From NCBI GenBank assembly GCA_963790525.1, contig CAWBOV010000006.1, forward strand, positions 682,001-746,000: a stretch of 64,000 nucleotides of DNA, given 5' to 3'. Below are positions 43,896 through 53,300 of the stretch, one piece after another. A model generated the notes under the pieces. It had not been told where the DNA came from, did not search any database, and saw only the letters and a list, made by a program, of their open reading frames with translations. Positions within the stretch are counted from its first letter, which is position 1; each line of letters starts with the position of its first letter. This stretch comes from CAWBOV01 sp963790525. GTDB lineage: Bacteria; Actinomycetota; Actinomycetes; Mycobacteriales; Jatrophihabitantaceae. The translations under genes were made by a program, and so were the position numbers.

Positions 43896-44462
43896 ATGGC
43901 CCGGCTGATCTACTCGGTCCTGTCCTCCCTGGACGGGTACACCGTCGACGCGAGCGGCCGCTTCGACTGGGCGGCACCGGACGAGCAGGTGCACGCCTTC
44001 GTCAACGAGCTGGAGCGCCCGGCAGGGACATACCTCTACGGCAGAGGCATGTACGAGGTGATGCGCGTCTGGCAGGCCCCGGAGAGCTTCGTCGGCCGGT
44101 CCGCGGCGGCCCGCGAGTTCGCACGGATCTGGCAGGGCGCGGACAAGATCGTCTACTCGACCACCCTGGCGGCGCCGTCCACGCCTCGGACCCGGGTCGA
44201 ACGCAGCTTCGACCCCCAGCGGGTGGAACAGCTCAAGGCCGAACTCGACGCGGACATCTCGATCGGCGGCCCCACCCTGGCCGCCCACGCGGTGCAGGCC
44301 GGGCTGGTCGACGAGTTCCACCAGATCCTCGCGCCGGTCGTCGTCGGCGGCGGCACGCCATGGCTGCCCACCGGCGTGCGGCTCGACCTCGAGCTGGTCG
44401 ACGAGCGTGCCTTCGACAACGGAATGGTGCACCTGCACTACCGGCGCAGGGCCGCAGGATGA
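43896..44462 (+). CDS. Dihydrofolate reductase / RibD C-terminal domain family protein
   Basis: A 188-residue DHFR-fold protein. The start LIYSVLSSLDGYTVDASG, YGRGMYEVM near residue 50 and ISIGGPTLAAHAVQAGLVDEFH near 125 are typical of RibD_C/YyaP proteins, which bind NADPH and reduce various carbonyls. The true substrate is unknown and it is unlikely to be the house-keeping DHFR. It starts 21 bp after the LLM gene and is probably in the same operon. Confidence 0.85.
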   Translation: MARLIYSVLSSLDGYTVDASGRFDWAAPDEQVHAFVNELERPAGTYLYGRGMYEVMRVWQAPESFVGRSAAAREFARIWQGADKIVYSTTLAAPSTPRTRVERSFDPQRVEQLKAELDADISIGGPTLAAHAVQAGLVDEFHQILAPVVVGGGTPWLPTGVRLDLELVDERAFDNGMVHLHYRRRAAG

Positions 44463-44493
44463 GCGCGCTCTCCCCTGCGCTGTCGAGCCGCCG

Positions 44494-45258
44494 GTGAGCC
44501 GGCCGGAGCTGGTAGGACGGTTGCGGGCGGCCGGTTGCGTGTACGCCGAAGAGGAGGCCGACCTCCTGCTCGCGGCGGCGGCCACGCCCGACCAGCTGGC
44601 GGCCCTGACTGCTCGCAGGCTGGCCGGGGAACCGCTGGAGTACGTCCTCGGATGGGCCGAGTTCTGCGGATTGCGGATCGCGGTGACGGCGGGCGTGTTC
44701 GTCCCCCGCCAACGTTCCCGATTGCTCGCCGCGCAGGCGATCGCGCTGACCAGCCCGGGTGCGACCGTCCTCGACCTGTGTTGCGGTGCGGGCGCGCTGG
44801 GCGCGGCGGTCCGTGCTGCCGTGAGCGACGTGCGGATGGTGGCGAGTGACATCGACCCGGCAGCCGTCGCGTGCGCGCGGCAGAACCTCCCGGGCGTCGA
44901 CGTCGTCGTCGGGGACCTCTTCGCCCCGCTCCCCCCGGTTCTCCGGGGCCAGGTCGACGTCCTGATCTGCAACGCTCCCTATGTCCCGACGGAGGCGATC
45001 GCGCTGATGCCACCGGAGGCGCGTGAGTACGAGGCGCCCGCCGCCCTCGACGGCGGGCCCGACGGCCTGGACCTGATCAGGCGGGTCGCCGCCGGCGCGA
45101 CCGGTTGGCTGGCGCCCGGCGGCACCGTCCTCGTCGAGGCGGGGGCCGACCACGCGCCCGCCGCCGCAGCGATCTTCACTTCAGCCGGACTCGACGCCCT
45201 CGTCCTCACCGACGACGACCTCGACGCCACGATCGTCACGGCCCGTCGTCCGCAATAG
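44494..45258 (+). CDS. PrmC/HemK-like methyltransferase (putative protein N5-glutamine methyltransferase)
   Basis: A 254-residue SAM methyltransferase. GEPLEYVLGWAEFCG is the N-terminal PrmC-like signature, FVPRQRSRLL the linker, VLDLCCGAGALGAAVR near residue 90 binds SAM, and NAPYVPTEAI near 165 replaces the canonical NPPY. That Asn-Ala-Pro-Tyr variant is usual in this actinobacterial paralogue, which is distinct from the PrmC release-factor enzyme next to prfA. GTG 44494 was taken as start. The target is unknown. Confidence 0.82.
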   Translation: MSRPELVGRLRAAGCVYAEEEADLLLAAAATPDQLAALTARRLAGEPLEYVLGWAEFCGLRIAVTAGVFVPRQRSRLLAAQAIALTSPGATVLDLCCGAGALGAAVRAAVSDVRMVASDIDPAAVACARQNLPGVDVVVGDLFAPLPPVLRGQVDVLICNAPYVPTEAIALMPPEAREYEAPAALDGGPDGLDLIRRVAAGATGWLAPGGTVLVEAGADHAPAAAAIFTSAGLDALVLTDDDLDATIVTARRPQ

Positions 45259-45261
45259 GCT
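45256..45261 (+). promoter_or_regulatory. -10 box TAGGCT overlapping the methylase stop codon
   Basis: TAGGCT, 6 bp before ATG 45268. The geometry is the same as at the leaderless starts elsewhere in the window. Confidence 0.4.
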
Positions 45262-45267
45262 CCGACC

Positions 45268-45342
45268 ATGGAGTCGAGCCTGAGGATGGTTGTGCTGCCG
45301 GTGTCCGCTGTCGACCGGCCGTCCCGGCTGGATATGCCCTGA
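45268..45342 (+). CDS. Short upstream ORF (24 codons) before the Gfo/Idh gene
   Basis: ATG 45268 opens a 24-residue frame (begins MESSLRMVVLPV, ends DRPSRLDMP) whose TGA overlaps the ATG of the next gene as TGATG. A -10 box 6 bp upstream suggests leaderless translation of the short ORF, with the oxidoreductase translated by termination-reinitiation. There is no Cys or amino-acid run pointing to attenuation. It could also be untranslated leader. Confidence 0.4.
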   Translation: MESSLRMVVLPVSAVDRPSRLDMP

Positions 45343-46433
45343 TGGCGGCTCCCCTGCGACTCGGCGTCGTCGGCGCGGGCTGGCGCAGCGACTTCTTCAC
45401 GCGTATCGCCGCGGCGCTGCCGGACCGGTTCACCCTGGTGGGCGCCTGCGTGCGGCGCGCCGCCGCCGTCGAGGAGGTCGCGGCCCGCTGGGGCGTGCCG
45501 GTGTACCTCTCGCCGGCCGACCTCGTCTCCCACCAGCGGCCCGAGCTCGTCATCAGCAGCGTGCCGTGGTCGGCGAACGAGGCTGTCGTCACCGAGCTGG
45601 TGGCCGCCGGGGTGCGCGTGCTCAGCGAGACGCCCCCGGCTCCCGACCTCGACGCGATGCGACGCCTGTGGGCGGCGGTCGGAGCGACCGGCAGGGTGCA
45701 GGTCGCCGAGCAGTACCTGCTGATGCCCGGCCACGCCGCCCGCCTGGCCGTGGTGCGCTCCGGGACGATCGGCACCCCGACGTCGGTACAGGTGTCCTCC
45801 ACGCACACCTATCACGCCGTCTCCCTCATCCGGGGGCTGCTCGGCGCAGGCCGGGATCCGGTCACCGTGCGCGCGTCGGCAGTGACCGCGCCGCTCGTCG
45901 ACCCGCTCAGCCGCGACGGGTGGACCGGCGACGAGGACGCCAAACCCGCCGTCACGACCCTGGCGACGCTGGACTTCGGCGAGGGCCGCTCGGGCCTCTA
46001 CGACTTCACCGACAACCAGTGGCACAACCAGTTGCGCGCGAGGCGCATCGTCATCCGCGGCAGCCGCGGCGAGATCAGCGACGACAGTGTCGTGCGACTG
46101 GCCGACGCCCGCACGATCGTCCGCACTGCCATCTCGCGGTCACAGCTCGGCTATGACCTCAACCTCGACGGCTTCGACACCGAGCACCTCGTCCATGCCG
46201 GCGAGGTGGTCTACCGCAACCCGTTCCTCGGGCAGCGCTGGATGGACGAGGAGATCGCGATCGCCTCGCTGCTGGTCGCGACCGCCGCGTGGGCGCGCGA
46301 TGACGCACCGCCGCCGTATCCGCTCGCGGACGGCCTGCAGGACCACCACATCGGGCTGGCGATCGACCATGCGGCCGCGACCGGGACGGCCGTCACCACC
46401 ACCTCCGAGGCCTGGGCGGCCCCCGGGAGCTGA
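45342..46433 (+). CDS. Gfo/Idh/MocA-family NAD(P)-dependent oxidoreductase
   Basis: A 363-residue dehydrogenase. The Rossmann motif LGVVGAGWRSDFF is at the N-terminus, the strand VISSVPWSANEAVVTELVAA follows, and the substrate domain has AEQYLLMPGHAARL near residue 120. The usual EKP motif is changed to SETPP (Lys missing) near residue 98, so the catalytic Lys of classic inositol/glucose dehydrogenases is absent. The protein may act on an unusual substrate or be a binding protein. The ATG is joined to the short ORF by TGATG. Confidence 0.83.
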   Translation: MAAPLRLGVVGAGWRSDFFTRIAAALPDRFTLVGACVRRAAAVEEVAARWGVPVYLSPADLVSHQRPELVISSVPWSANEAVVTELVAAGVRVLSETPPAPDLDAMRRLWAAVGATGRVQVAEQYLLMPGHAARLAVVRSGTIGTPTSVQVSSTHTYHAVSLIRGLLGAGRDPVTVRASAVTAPLVDPLSRDGWTGDEDAKPAVTTLATLDFGEGRSGLYDFTDNQWHNQLRARRIVIRGSRGEISDDSVVRLADARTIVRTAISRSQLGYDLNLDGFDTEHLVHAGEVVYRNPFLGQRWMDEEIAIASLLVATAAWARDDAPPPYPLADGLQDHHIGLAIDHAAATGTAVTTTSEAWAAPGS

Positions 46434-46456
46434 GGCCGGGCGCTCGGGCGCAGAAG

Positions 46457-47371
46457 TCAGGCGCTCTTGCGCGCCGCCGCCTTCTTGGCCGGGGCCTTCT
46501 TCGCCGCCGCCTTCTTGGCGGGAGCCTTCTTCGCCGCCGCCTTCGCCGGCGCGGCCTTCGTCTCGGTCTTCTCCGCAGCCGCGCCCTTCTTGGCGCGATC
46601 CACGCTGCGCTGCAGCGCGGTGAGCAGGTCGACGACGTCGCCGCCCCCGCTGGTCTCCCGCGGCTTGTCGGCGCCGGCCACCTCGACCGCGTCACCGCTG
46701 TCCAGCTTGGACTGGATCAGTTCCTCGACCGCTCCGCGGTAGTTGTCGCTGAACTGGTCGGGATCGAAGTCGGCGGCCATGCTCTCGATGAGCGACGCGG
46801 CCATCTTGAGCTCCTGCGGGCGCAGTTCGATGTCGGTGTCGAGCACCCCGAAGTCGGCCGCCCTGATCTCGTCGGGCCAGTACATCGTCTGCAGCACGAT
46901 CGTGCGCTCACGAACCCGCAGGAGGGCCAGGCTCTCCCGCTGCCGCAGCGCCACCTTGACCACCGCCATCCGATCGGTGTCGAGGAGCGCGTCGCGCAGG
47001 AGCACGTAGGCCTTCATGCTCCGCTCGTCGGGTTCGAGGTAGTAGCTCTTGGCGAACAGGATCGGATCGACCTGCTCGGCGGGGACGAACTCGACGACGT
47101 CGATCTCGCGCGAGGTCGACACGGGCAACTGCTCCATGTCCTCGTCGGTCAGGACCACCATCTGGCCGTCGGCGGACTCGAAGCCCTTCGCGATGTCACC
47201 GTAGGGCACCTCCTCGCCGTCGATGCTGCACACGCGCTTGTACTTGATGCGCCCGGCATCGGTGCGGTGCACCTGGTGGAAACGGACGTCGCGCTCCTCG
47301 GTGGCCGAGTACACCCGGACCGGCACGTTGACCAGGCCGAAGGACACCGCGCCCTTCCAAATCGCACGCAT
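46457..47371 (-). CDS. ku: Ku protein, end-binding factor of bacterial NHEJ
   Basis: A 304-residue Ku homologue that threads onto DNA double-strand ends as a homodimer and recruits LigD. RAIWKGAVSFGLVNVPVRVYSAT at the start, YYLEPDERSMKAYVLLRDAL near residue 110 and LRPQELKMAASLIESM near 185 are conserved. ATG 47371 matches the family start. The C-terminal 45 residues are a histone H1-like Lys/Ala/Pro tail (KKAPAKKAAAKK), known in other actinobacterial Ku proteins to help DNA binding. It is divergent from the LigD polymerase gene. Confidence 0.95.
   Translation of the reverse strand: MRAIWKGAVSFGLVNVPVRVYSATEERDVRFHQVHRTDAGRIKYKRVCSIDGEEVPYGDIAKGFESADGQMVVLTDEDMEQLPVSTSREIDVVEFVPAEQVDPILFAKSYYLEPDERSMKAYVLLRDALLDTDRMAVVKVALRQRESLALLRVRERTIVLQTMYWPDEIRAADFGVLDTDIELRPQELKMAASLIESMAADFDPDQFSDNYRGAVEELIQSKLDSGDAVEVAGADKPRETSGGGDVVDLLTALQRSVDRAKKGAAAEKTETKAAPAKAAAKKAPAKKAAAKKAPAKKAAARKSA
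46481..46540. repeat. 30-bp tandem repeat in the Ku tail
   Basis: Two near-identical 30-bp units (46481-46510, 46511-46540) coding for a ten-residue AAAKKAPAKK-type unit on the minus strand. Confidence 0.85.
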
Positions 47372-47479
47372 CGTCAGACTCCCATCCGGTGGCGACAAAA
47401 CTCGTGTGCACAGGCAGCATGAACCAATGCGCCCGATGCCCGCCAGTCCAGGACAGCCGCCCGGCCGCGGTCGCGCTCG

Positions 47480-48400
47480 ATGAGCGCCGCCGCCGATCCG
47501 GATCAGCGCGTGGACGTCGACGGCCGAACCCTGACGCTGCGGCGACTGCAGAAGGTGCTCTACCCCGTGACCGGGACGACCAAGGGCGAGGTCCTGGACT
47601 ACTACGCCCGGATCGCCCCCGTGCTGCTCCCCCAGCTGGCCGGTCGCCCGGCCACCCGCATCCGCTGGCCCGACGGGACGGGCTCGACCCCCTTCTTCGA
47701 GAAGAACATCCCCACCAAGGCTCCCGCCTGGCTGCGGACCGTCGTCCTGCCCACTCCCGGTTCCTCACGGGGCAAGGAGACGCTCGAGTTCCCGATGATC
47801 GACGATCTCGCGGGGCTCATGTGGGCCGCCAACCTGGCGGCACTCGAGTTGCACGTCCCGCAGTGGACGGTGGGTCCGCGAGGGGGCGTGCATCCCCCGA
47901 CCCGGCTGGTCATCGACCTCGATCCCGGTGCGCCCGCGGGCCTCGACGAGTGCGGCGAGCTGGCGCTGCTGCTGCGTGAGCGGCTGCGGGAGGACGGCCT
48001 GGATGCCTTCCCGGTGACCAGCGGCAGCAAGGGCATGCAGCTCTACGCACCGCTGGCCGGGACGCAGGATGCGGAGGTGGTGTCGGCGTACGCCAAGCGT
48101 CTGGCTGAGTCACTCGCCGCGGCCCGCCCGGATCTCGTCGTGGCCCGCATGACCAAGTCGGTGCGCGGCGGCAAGGTGTTCCTCGACTGGAGCCAGAACA
48201 ACGCGGCCAAGACGACCGTGTGCCCCTATTCGCTGCGCGGGCGCGACCAGCCGTGGGTGGCCGCGCCCCGGACCTGGGACGAGGTGGAGGCGGGTGGGCT
48301 GCGCCAGCTGCACTTCACCACGGTGCTGGAGCGTGTCGCGGACAGCGGCGACCTGGGCGCTGGGCTGCTGGGCACCGGCCCCGCCCTGCCGACCTCCTGA
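47480..48400 (+). CDS. ligD: LigD-type NHEJ polymerase/primase domain (stand-alone)
   Basis: A 306-residue archaeo-eukaryotic-primase-like polymerase that fills gaps at broken DNA ends and favours ribonucleotides. TLRRLQKVLYP at the start, ATRIRWPDGTG, FFEKNIPTKAP (the 5'-phosphate pocket), the metal motif VIDLDPGAP near residue 143, SGSKGMQLYAPL near 180 and VFLDWSQNNAAKTTV near 235 are present. The ligase and phosphoesterase domains of full LigD are absent, so a separate ligase must exist elsewhere. Paired with Ku by a 108-bp divergent promoter region. Confidence 0.93.
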   Translation: MSAAADPDQRVDVDGRTLTLRRLQKVLYPVTGTTKGEVLDYYARIAPVLLPQLAGRPATRIRWPDGTGSTPFFEKNIPTKAPAWLRTVVLPTPGSSRGKETLEFPMIDDLAGLMWAANLAALELHVPQWTVGPRGGVHPPTRLVIDLDPGAPAGLDECGELALLLRERLREDGLDAFPVTSGSKGMQLYAPLAGTQDAEVVSAYAKRLAESLAAARPDLVVARMTKSVRGGKVFLDWSQNNAAKTTVCPYSLRGRDQPWVAAPRTWDEVEAGGLRQLHFTTVLERVADSGDLGAGLLGTGPALPTS

Positions 48401-48414
48401 CACGCGGTCCGCGG

Positions 48415-49095
48415 ATGAGTGGAGGCGAAAGCGCTGCGGTGCAGGTGCTCTGGGCCCGCACCGACGGGGACCCGGTCGCCGCCGCCTGGGCGCTGGCCGG
48501 GGTGGTGCTCGCCCAGCATCTCGGCGTCGACGCCGCGCAGCTGCGTTTCACACGGACGTGCCGGGCCTGCGGTCGCACCGACCACGGCAAGCCGACTCTG
48601 GTCGGCCTGCCCGGACGGCCAGCCGTGCAGTTCAGCCTCTCCCACAGCGGCGACCGGGTCGCGGTCGGCGTCACCGAAGCGGGCTCGGTGGGCGTCGACG
48701 TCGAGGCGGAGTCGGCCACGCGTTTCAGCGGGTTCGGCGACGTCGCCCTCAGCCCGGCGGAGGCCGCGGTCGTGCGCTCCCTTCCCGCGCCCCGGCGTCC
48801 GGCGGCGCAGGCCCGGTACTGGACGCGCAAGGAGGCCGTCCTCAAGGCGACCGGTCACGGCCTGACGATCGACCCGGCCTCGATCGAGGTGAGCGCGCCG
48901 GACGGGTACCCCCGGCTGCTGCGCTGGAGCGGGGCGGGGACGATTCCCGCGGTCACGTTGTTCGACGTCGAGGTGGGGCCGGGCTACGCGGCATGCGTCG
49001 CCGTGGCGAGCCCGTCACCGCTGTCGGTGTCGGTCAGCGACGTGACCGACCGCCTGGCAACGCTGGCAACGACGGCTCGAACAGCCAGGCCCTGA
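48415..49095 (+). CDS. Sfp-type 4'-phosphopantetheinyl transferase
   Basis: A 226-residue enzyme that attaches the phosphopantetheine arm of CoA to carrier-protein serines. KPTLVGLPGRPAVQFSLSHS, VGVDVE near residue 92 (metal Asp and Glu) and YWTRKEAVLKATGHGL near 137 are the three Sfp motifs. It lies next to the membrane NRPS, whose carrier domain needs such a modification, so it is its likely activator. Its last 62 bp overlap, tail to tail, the aminopeptidase gene. Confidence 0.9.
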   Translation: MSGGESAAVQVLWARTDGDPVAAAWALAGVVLAQHLGVDAAQLRFTRTCRACGRTDHGKPTLVGLPGRPAVQFSLSHSGDRVAVGVTEAGSVGVDVEAESATRFSGFGDVALSPAEAAVVRSLPAPRRPAAQARYWTRKEAVLKATGHGLTIDPASIEVSAPDGYPRLLRWSGAGTIPAVTLFDVEVGPGYAACVAVASPSPLSVSVSDVTDRLATLATTARTARP

Positions 49096-50374
49096 CGAAG
49101 GCGTCCACGTCGTCGCCGCAGTAGCCACGGCAGTGCTCCACGAAATCGGCGGTCTCCACCGAACCGTGCCGGTGCGCCGCCGTCCACTCCCGCAGCAGCC
49201 CGAAGAACGCCTTGTCCCCGGTCATCGTCCGCAGTGCGTGCAGCGTGAGGGCGCCGCGCTTGTACAGCCGGTCGTCGAACATCAGCTCCGGCCCCGGGTC
49301 GGCGATGACGAGGTCCTGCGGCAGCTCCCGCAACCGCTCGTGGTACCGCTCGGCCAGCCGCTTGGCCGACGGCCCACCGCTGTCCTCCGACCACAGCCAC
49401 TCGGCGTAACACGCGAACCCCTCGTTGAGCCAGATGTGCTGCCAGCGCCGCACGGTGAGGCTGTTGCCGAACCACTGGTGGGCGAGCTCGTGGGCGATCA
49501 GGCGCTCGTAACCGCGCTCGCCGTCCAGGTGGTTCGAGCCGAAGACCGACAGTCCCTGGGCCTCGAGCGGGATCTCGAGCTCGTCGTCGGTGACCACCAC
49601 GCTGTACTCGGCGAACGGGTACGGCCCGAAGCGCTGGACGAACAGCTCCATCATCTGCGTCTGGCGGCCGAAGTCGTGCTCGAAACGCGCACGCAGCGAC
49701 CGGGCGTGGACGCCCCGCTGCCGCACGGGCCTCGTCGCGAGATCCTGCAGTTCGTACTGGCCGATCTGCACAGTCGCCAGATAGGTCGCCATCGGTTCGG
49801 GCTGGTCGTACACCCAGGTCGTCTGGCTGGCGCGCGAGTGCTGCGACACCAGCCTGCCGTTGGCGACGACGCGGTACGGCGAGTCCGTGGTGACCGAGAT
49901 CCGGTAGGCGGCCTTATTGCTCGGGTGGTCGTTGCACGGGAACCACGAGGGCGCGCCGTCGGGCTGGCCGGCGACGATGACCCCGTTGTCGAGCTCCTCC
50001 CAGCCGACCTCGCCCCAATGGCTTCGCACCGGGGTCGGGTTGCCGCCGTAGGCGATGTCGATGACGAGGTCGCTGCCGGCGGGCACAGTCGTTCCCAGGG
50101 TCAGCTGCAGCTTGCCGGCGCGGGTGGCGAACCGCTTCACCCGGGCGCCGTTGACCGACGCCCTCGACACGCTGAGCCCGGACAGGTCCAGGCTCAGCCG
50201 GTCGAGGTCCTGCGTGCTCACTGCCGTGATCAGTGCCCGGCCGGCGAGCCGGTTGCTGCTCATCCGGTAGGTGAGGTCGAGGTCGTAACGGCGCACGAGA
50301 TACCCACCGTTGCCGCTGCGCGGGACGTAGGGATCGCCGGCACTCGTCGCGACGTCGGGGACCGCCCGCGTCAC
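49034..50374 (-). CDS. M1-family zinc aminopeptidase, coupled to the Pls-like synthetase
   Basis: A 446-residue metallopeptidase. The beta-sandwich N-domain ends before the exopeptidase-like region, HELAHQWFGN near residue 295 and NEGFACYAEW near 317 supply His, His and Glu zinc ligands plus the catalytic Glu. It lacks the long C-terminal HEAT-like domain of PepN. A GAMEN motif is replaced by EIPLEAQGLS, so substrate recognition differs from classic aminopeptidases. The GTG start overlaps the synthetase stop (GTGA), which implies joint production. Epsilon-poly-lysine-degrading enzymes of producer strains are metallo-aminopeptidases, so a self-protection or trimming role is a fair hypothesis. 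No signal peptide is obvious. Confidence 0.85.
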   Translation of the reverse strand: MTRAVPDVATSAGDPYVPRSGNGGYLVRRYDLDLTYRMSSNRLAGRALITAVSTQDLDRLSLDLSGLSVSRASVNGARVKRFATRAGKLQLTLGTTVPAGSDLVIDIAYGGNPTPVRSHWGEVGWEELDNGVIVAGQPDGAPSWFPCNDHPSNKAAYRISVTTDSPYRVVANGRLVSQHSRASQTTWVYDQPEPMATYLATVQIGQYELQDLATRPVRQRGVHARSLRARFEHDFGRQTQMMELFVQRFGPYPFAEYSVVVTDDELEIPLEAQGLSVFGSNHLDGERGYERLIAHELAHQWFGNSLTVRRWQHIWLNEGFACYAEWLWSEDSGGPSAKRLAERYHERLRELPQDLVIADPGPELMFDDRLYKRGALTLHALRTMTGDKAFFGLLREWTAAHRHGSVETADFVEHCRGYCGDDVDAFVRAWLFEPSLPALPGGRSRR

Positions 50375-53300
50375 GCCCCGGCTCCCGGCCAGGGCGAGAT
50401 GGGATTGCCGATCCACCGGCTCGCGGGCGGCACCCGGTCGCCGCGCATCACCAGCGACGCCGGCCCGACGGTGGCCCCGGCCCCGATCGATGCCGCCGGG
50501 AGGATGACACCGTGCGGTCCCATGGTGGCGCCTGCGGCGAGGTCGACGGTGTCCATTCGCATGATCCGATCATGGAACAGGTGAGTCTGCAGCACGCAGC
50601 CCCTGTTGACTGTGACACCGTCGCCGAGCGACACCAGGTCGGCCTCCGGCAGCCAGTACGTCTCGCACCACACCCCGCGGCCGATCCGCGCACCCAGGGA
50701 GCGGAGCCAGGTGTTGAGTACGGGGGTACCGCTGGCCGGCCGCGCGAACCAGGGCGCAGCCACGACCTCGACGAAGGTGTCGACCACCTCGTTGCGCCAG
50801 ACGAACGTGCTCCACAGCGGATGCTCGACCACCCGCAGCCTGCCGACGAGCAGCCACTTGGCCAGCGTGGTGGACACGGCCGCGACGAACCCGGCGCCCA
50901 GCAGCACCACCCCGCCGAGGAGCCCGGCCACGGGAACGGACACCGATCCGGCGAGCAGCTCCAGCACCAGGAGGACCCCGACTCCGATGGCCGCCGAGAG
51001 CATCAGCGGGAGGATGCGGCACACCTCGACCGCGGTCCGGGCCAGTTTCAGCCGCACCGGCGGGGCGAAGGTGCGGCTCTGGTCGCCGGCGTCGGCCGAT
51101 CGCCGCAGCTCCACCGGCGGGCTGCCGAGCCAGGACGAGCCCTTGCGGGCCCGCTCCGGTGCCGCGGACAGCACCGCGATCAGTCCGCGCTTGGGCACCG
51201 AGCGCCCTGGCGCGGCCATCCCCGAGTTGCCGAGGAACGCCCGCTTGCCGACCTTCGCCGGCTCGATCCGGAGCCATCCGCCGCGCAGTTCGTACGAGGC
51301 GATCATCGTGTCGTCGGCGAGGAAGGCACCGTCGCCGACCGTGGTCATCCGCGGCAGCAGCAGCACCGTCGACGCCTCCACCCCACGGCCGATGTCCGCG
51401 CCGAGCAGCCGCAACCAGACCGGCGTGAAGAGGCTGGCGTACAGCGGGAACAGCAGGGTCCGCGCCGAGTCCATGAGCCGCTCGGTCGCCCACGCCTGCC
51501 AGCCGACCCGGCTGCGCACCGGGTGGTAGCCCGCCCGTAGCCCCATCCCCAGCGCCCGTACCAAAAGCGCGGTGAGCACCGCGTACACCACCAGCCAGGC
51601 GATCGTCGCCGGCGGCACGGCGAGCAGGGCACGGGCCGCGGCCTGGCCGACGGAGGTGGCATTCCGCACGGACCAACCCAGGTAGAGCAACCCCGGCACA
51701 GCGGCGATCACCGGAAGCAGGGCGAAGAGCACCGATGCCAGGGCGTAGGCCAGCAGCCAGCCACGGCCCCGCGGCGGCCGGGCCGGTGGCCAGGCCGAGC
51801 CCACCGCACCCATCCGGTAGGCCGGTGCGCCCGCCCAGCGTTCGCCCTCCTCGACGATGCCGGAGACCCACGAGCCCGCCTCGACCTCGGCGTTGCGGCC
51901 GATGCGCGCGCCGGGAGCCAGGGTGCTCCGCGCGCCGACGGAGGCACCCGCGCCGATGCGGATCCGGCCCAGGTGCAACTCGTCGCCGTCTACCCAGTAG
52001 CCGGACAGATCCACCTCGGGCTCGACGGAGCTGCCCCTGCCCATCGTCAGCATGCCGGTGATCGGTGGCAGCGTGTGCAGGTCGGCGTCGCGCCCGATCG
52101 TCGCCCCGAGGGCCCGCGCGTAGTACACGATCCACGGTGCACCGGCCAGATTCGCGGCACCGACCGCCTCCGCAAGACGTTCCGCGGTCCACAAGCGCAG
52201 GTGGACGCTCCCGCCCCGGGCGTACGTGCCCGGGTGGACGCCGCGCAGCAGCAGCCGCGCACCGGCGACCGCGATCGCCATCCGCCCGAACGGGGTGACG
52301 AACAGCACGACCCCGACGAGCACCCACCACCACGACACCGCCGGCGCCCAGTCGTGGGGCGAGCTCCGGCGCAGGAGGTCGTTGCCGATGGCCAGGATCG
52401 TCAGCCACCGCAGCCCGGCGACGGTGCTCAGCAGCACCGTCGCGGCGACCTGCAGCGCCTGAGTGCTGCGCCGGGTCGGGCGCACGACCCGTGAGGTCAC
52501 GCTGGCCGCCGGCGCGGACAGGTCGAGGAACTCGGCCAGATCGCCCAGGCGAGGGTGTTCGTAGACGTTGGCGACCGTGACCTGCGGGAACCGCGTTCGC
52601 AGCACGGACACGAGCTGAGCCGCCGAGAGGCTGCCTCCGCCGTGGGCGAAGAAGTCGTCGTCGGCCCCGCCGACGGTGGCGCCGAGCATCGCCGCCCACT
52701 GATCGGCCAGCCAGCCCTCGGTGTCCACCAGGCCGTGCGACGCCGCCGCGGTCTCGGTGCCGGCGAGGGGCCACGGCAGCGCGGCGCGGTCCACCTTCCC
52801 CGACGTCCGGGTGGGCAGGTCCCCGACGACGGCGAGCATCGGGACGAGGGCGGCCGGCAACACCTCCCGCAACTGGCGCAGTGCCGCCGACTGGTCGAGT
52901 TCCTTCCCCGCTGCGGGGACGACGTAGCCGACGAGGATCTGGTTGCCCGTCTTCGTCGCCCGCACGGCCGCCGCGGCCCCGGCCACGTCCGGGAGCGCCT
53001 GCAGCGCCGCGTCGACCTCACCGAGCTCGATCCGGCGGCCGCCCAGCTTGACCTGCTCGTCACCCCTGCCCACGAAGAGCAGCCCGGCCGGGTCGAACCG
53101 CACCAGGTCTCCGCTGCGGTAGGCGCGCTCCCACCCGAGGGACGGCATCGGCGCGAACTTCTCCGCGTCCTTCGCCGGGTCCAGGTACCTTGCCAACCCG
53201 ACGCCGCCGATGATCAGCTCGCCGATCTCCCCCGGCGCCACCGGTCGCTGATCGGGCCCCACGACGGCGAGCTCCCACCCGGCCAGAGGCAGCCCGATCC

